A stretch of DNA of 16,755 bases, taken from assembly GCA_016206405.1 (NCBI GenBank), contig JACQRQ010000137.1, positions 1 to 16,755 on the forward strand, in the 5' to 3' direction. The notes under the pieces were generated by a model. It worked only from the letters and a program-made list of their open reading frames with translations. It was not told where the DNA came from and did no database searches. Below, piece by piece: positions 15,811-16,755 of the stretch (within the stretch, counting starts at the first letter, position 1; the number at the start of each line of letters is the position of its first letter). Both the position numbers and the translations under genes were made by a program. Origin of the DNA: Elusimicrobiota bacterium (GTDB lineage Bacteria; Elusimicrobiota; Elusimicrobia; O2-12-FULL-59-9).

Positions 15811-16404
15811 CTAGACGGCGACCTCCTGCACGTGCAGCAGCTGCTTGGCCGTTTCGACGATCTTAAGAATATCGAAAGGCTTCTCGAAGAAGGCGTCCAC
15901 GTGCTTCTTGAGAAATTGCTTGGCGGACTCCGGAAGCTTCTTGCCGGATATGGCGATGATTTTAATGCGGCTGGTCTGCGGGTCCGACCTCAGGGAGGCG
16001 CAGACCTTGACGCCGTCCACCACGGGCATGACCACGTCCAAAATGACCAGGTCGGGGTCCCATTGGCCGACCTGCACCAGGGCTTCGATGCCCCCGTTGG
16101 CGGTCCGCGGCTCGATGTTTTTGGTGAGCTTCAAAAAGGCTTTTTTGAGCATTTTGGTCATGGGCATGTCGTCGTCCACGATGAGGATTTTCTGCCGGGG
16201 TTGCCGCGCCTCCGAGAGCTCCGGCGGTATCGGCATGCCGTATCGGCGCAGGAAGTCGAAGAACTCGGACATAATGATGCGGCGGTGGCCTCCCGGAGTC
16301 TTGTAGGCGCGCAATTTGCCCAAATTGACCCAGTTGATCACCGTCGTAGGAAAGACCCCGCACAGCTTCGCTACCTGGAATGTCGTCAGCGCTTTTTCAG
16401 CCAT
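15811..16404 (-). CDS. Excisionase/MerR-type HTH fused to a C-terminal response-regulator receiver
   Basis: Protein of 197 residues. Residues about 6-55 form a MerR/excisionase-family helix-turn-helix: TTFQVAKLCGVFPTTVINWV, then a small wing ending YKTPGGHRRI. Residues about 71-190 form a receiver with DDD at 77-79, phospho-acceptor Asp123 (VILDVVMP), Ser153 in the switch position and Lys175 (EKPFD). Most DNA-binding response regulators place the receiver first; here the DNA-binding domain comes first. It probably switches transcription on phosphorylation by one of the kinases in the genome. A GGGGA ribosome site lies about 5 bases upstream. Just before that is a perfect 8-bp inverted repeat (16418-16446) that could be its own operator. 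It forms an operon with the thiamine-diphosphate enzyme and is divergent from the receiver gene at 16646. Confidence 0.92.
   Translation of the reverse strand: MAEKALTTFQVAKLCGVFPTTVINWVNLGKLRAYKTPGGHRRIIMSEFFDFLRRYGMPIPPELSEARQPRQKILIVDDDMPMTKMLKKAFLKLTKNIEPRTANGGIEALVQVGQWDPDLVILDVVMPVVDGVKVCASLRSDPQTSRIKIIAISGKKLPESAKQFLKKHVDAFFEKPFDILKIVETAKQLLHVQEVAV
15821..15827 (-). promoter_or_regulatory. Shine-Dalgarno of the thiamine-enzyme gene
   Basis: On the complement this is AGGAGGT, 11 bases before the ATG at 15809, lying within the last codons of the HTH-receiver gene. It fixes the start of the enzyme and suggests translational coupling. Confidence 0.75.
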
Positions 16405-16417
16405 ATTTTCCCCTTAT

Positions 16418-16446
16418 CTACAATCCTGGTTTTGAAAAGATTGTAG
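16418..16446. promoter_or_regulatory. Inverted repeat upstream of the HTH-receiver gene (candidate operator or leader hairpin)
   Basis: CTACAATC (16418-16425) and GATTGTAG (16439-16446) are perfect 8-bp reverse complements separated by 13 bp, with arm centres 21 bp apart (about two helical turns). It lies 14 bp before the HTH-receiver ATG, directly upstream of its ribosome site. As DNA it suits a dimeric regulator; as RNA it would form an 8-bp stem next to the Shine-Dalgarno. Confidence 0.6.
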
Positions 16447-16474
16447 GTATTTAAAGCTTAAGGCCTGATTGTCA

Positions 16475-16500
16475 TTTTGTCAAGGGGGGGGTTGACAAAA
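16475..16500. promoter_or_regulatory. Mirror-image -35 region: 9-bp inverted repeat with an eight-G spacer
   Basis: TTTTGTCAA (16475-16483) and TTGACAAAA (16492-16500) are perfect 9-bp reverse complements around GGGGGGGG (16484-16491). Each arm contains a consensus TTGACA reading outward, so this is a symmetric core between two divergent genes. The rightward arm has a well-placed -10. The leftward arm has only a weak one (TAAGCT on the complement, 16455-16460, 17-bp spacer). Confidence 0.65.
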
Positions 16501-16520
16501 AGGCGGTCTTGCGCCATAAT
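16492..16520 (+). promoter_or_regulatory. Near-consensus sigma-70 promoter for the right-edge receiver gene
   Basis: TTGACA (16492-16497), a 17-bp spacer and CATAAT (16515-16520) differ from consensus at one base. Two TATAAT hexamers follow at 16521-16526 and 16530-16535, so the exact start may vary. The resulting leader of about 110-120 bases contains the second copy of the 52-bp element. Confidence 0.75.
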
Positions 16521-16556
16521 TATAATACTTATAATATCCGCTAATCCCGCATCGGC

Positions 16557-16608
16557 CCGGCCGCTCGCAGTGCTCCCGGCGCCTGGACCGCCAGTGGCGA
16601 GGCTCCGG
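16557..16608 (+). repeat. 52-bp palindromic dispersed element, copy B (leader of the receiver gene)
   Basis: Same element as at 13433-13484 in the same orientation, 49 of 52 bases identical and with the CCGG/CTCGC...GCGAG/CCGG arms intact. It lies between the promoter at 16492-16520 and the ATG at 16646, so it should be transcribed into the leader RNA, where the arms can pair. Confidence 0.85.
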
Positions 16609-16645
16609 CAGCTAATTGCGCCGGGACGCGGGGCGCGGTTTTACC

Positions 16646-16755
16646 ATGGACGGCCCAAAGGCGGCGGTATTGGTCGTAGACGATGAGCGGGGGTTTCATG
16701 ACCTGTTCCGCTTTCTATTGGAGCCGAGGGGAATTTCCGTGGACACGGCCTGCGA
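16646..16755 (+). CDS. Response-regulator receiver domain protein, 3' end outside window
   Basis: Only the first 36 codons are visible. From ATG 16646 the protein reads MDGPKAAVLVVDDERGFHDL and continues FRFLLEPRGISVDTAC to the edge. This is the first strand and helix of a receiver domain: AAVLVVDDE with the acidic pair Asp12-Asp13, then an amphipathic helix, then the second strand. In-frame upstream sequence reaches a stop at 16613, with only a TTG (16616) as alternative start, so ATG is preferred although its ribosome site is weak. What follows the receiver (kinase, NtrC-type ATPase, other output) cannot be seen. It is divergent from the HTH-receiver gene and shares its control region; a strong promoter and the 52-bp palindromic element lie in front of it. 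Confidence 0.8.
   Translation, partial: MDGPKAAVLVVDDERGFHDLFRFLLEPRGISVDTAC

Noticed and set aside
16521..16535. Repeated TATAAT motifs as a separate AT-rich repeat or replication element.
   Set aside because: They sit just downstream of a -35 box and are better explained as part of the promoter region.

Overview
The window is a GC-rich, gene-dense stretch from a Gram-negative-type (two-membrane) bacterium. The evidence is an outer-membrane beta-barrel gene ending in a C-terminal Phe, several genes with Sec signal peptides, and Shine-Dalgarno-type ribosome sites. I see no rRNA, tRNA, transposase, CRISPR array or phage gene. The density of hybrid histidine kinases, the stand-alone receivers and an excisionase-like-HTH/receiver fusion suggest an uncultured environmental lineage (for example Elusimicrobiota, Acidobacteriota or a deltaproteobacterial relative). 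The window alone does not settle the phylum, and no gap without a gene exceeds about 250 bases.

Left part (1-2805, + strand): the 3' part of a PAS/HisKA/HATPase/REC hybrid kinase, then a PIN-PhoH RNA-associated ATPase. The PhoH gene runs tail to tail into a five-gene minus-strand cluster (7674 down to 2812). In transcription order this cluster encodes an exported blue-copper protein with a complete His-Cys-His-Met ligand set, a paralogue that has lost most copper ligands, an outer-membrane porin-like barrel, a membrane sensor protein with no kinase, and a full sensor kinase whose sensor half aligns with the previous protein without gaps. Junctions are ATGA, 18 bp, directly abutting (TGAATG) and 28 bp, so this looks like one transcription unit. 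It joins envelope copper/redox proteins, an outer-membrane channel and paired sensors.

Middle part (7675-10805, + strand): a divergent AT-rich promoter region, then an O-methyltransferase-like protein, an orphan family-5 periplasmic solute-binding protein and a small cupin whose start lies inside the preceding gene. The cupin overlaps, tail to tail, the end of a very large minus-strand hybrid kinase (sensor, HAMP, GAF, PAS, HisKA, HATPase, REC).

Right part (14055-16755): a minus-strand pair encodes an HTH-receiver regulator followed by an acetolactate-synthase-like thiamine-diphosphate enzyme. Upstream lies a dense divergent control region with two perfect inverted repeats and a near-consensus promoter. 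That promoter points right, towards the first codons of another receiver-domain gene cut by the window edge. A 52-bp palindromic repeat occurs twice: once inside the big kinase gene and once in the leader of this last gene.

The most interesting items are the copper-protein/porin/duplicated-sensor operon, the kinase-less sensor within it, the dispersed 52-bp element, and the mirror-symmetric divergent promoter.
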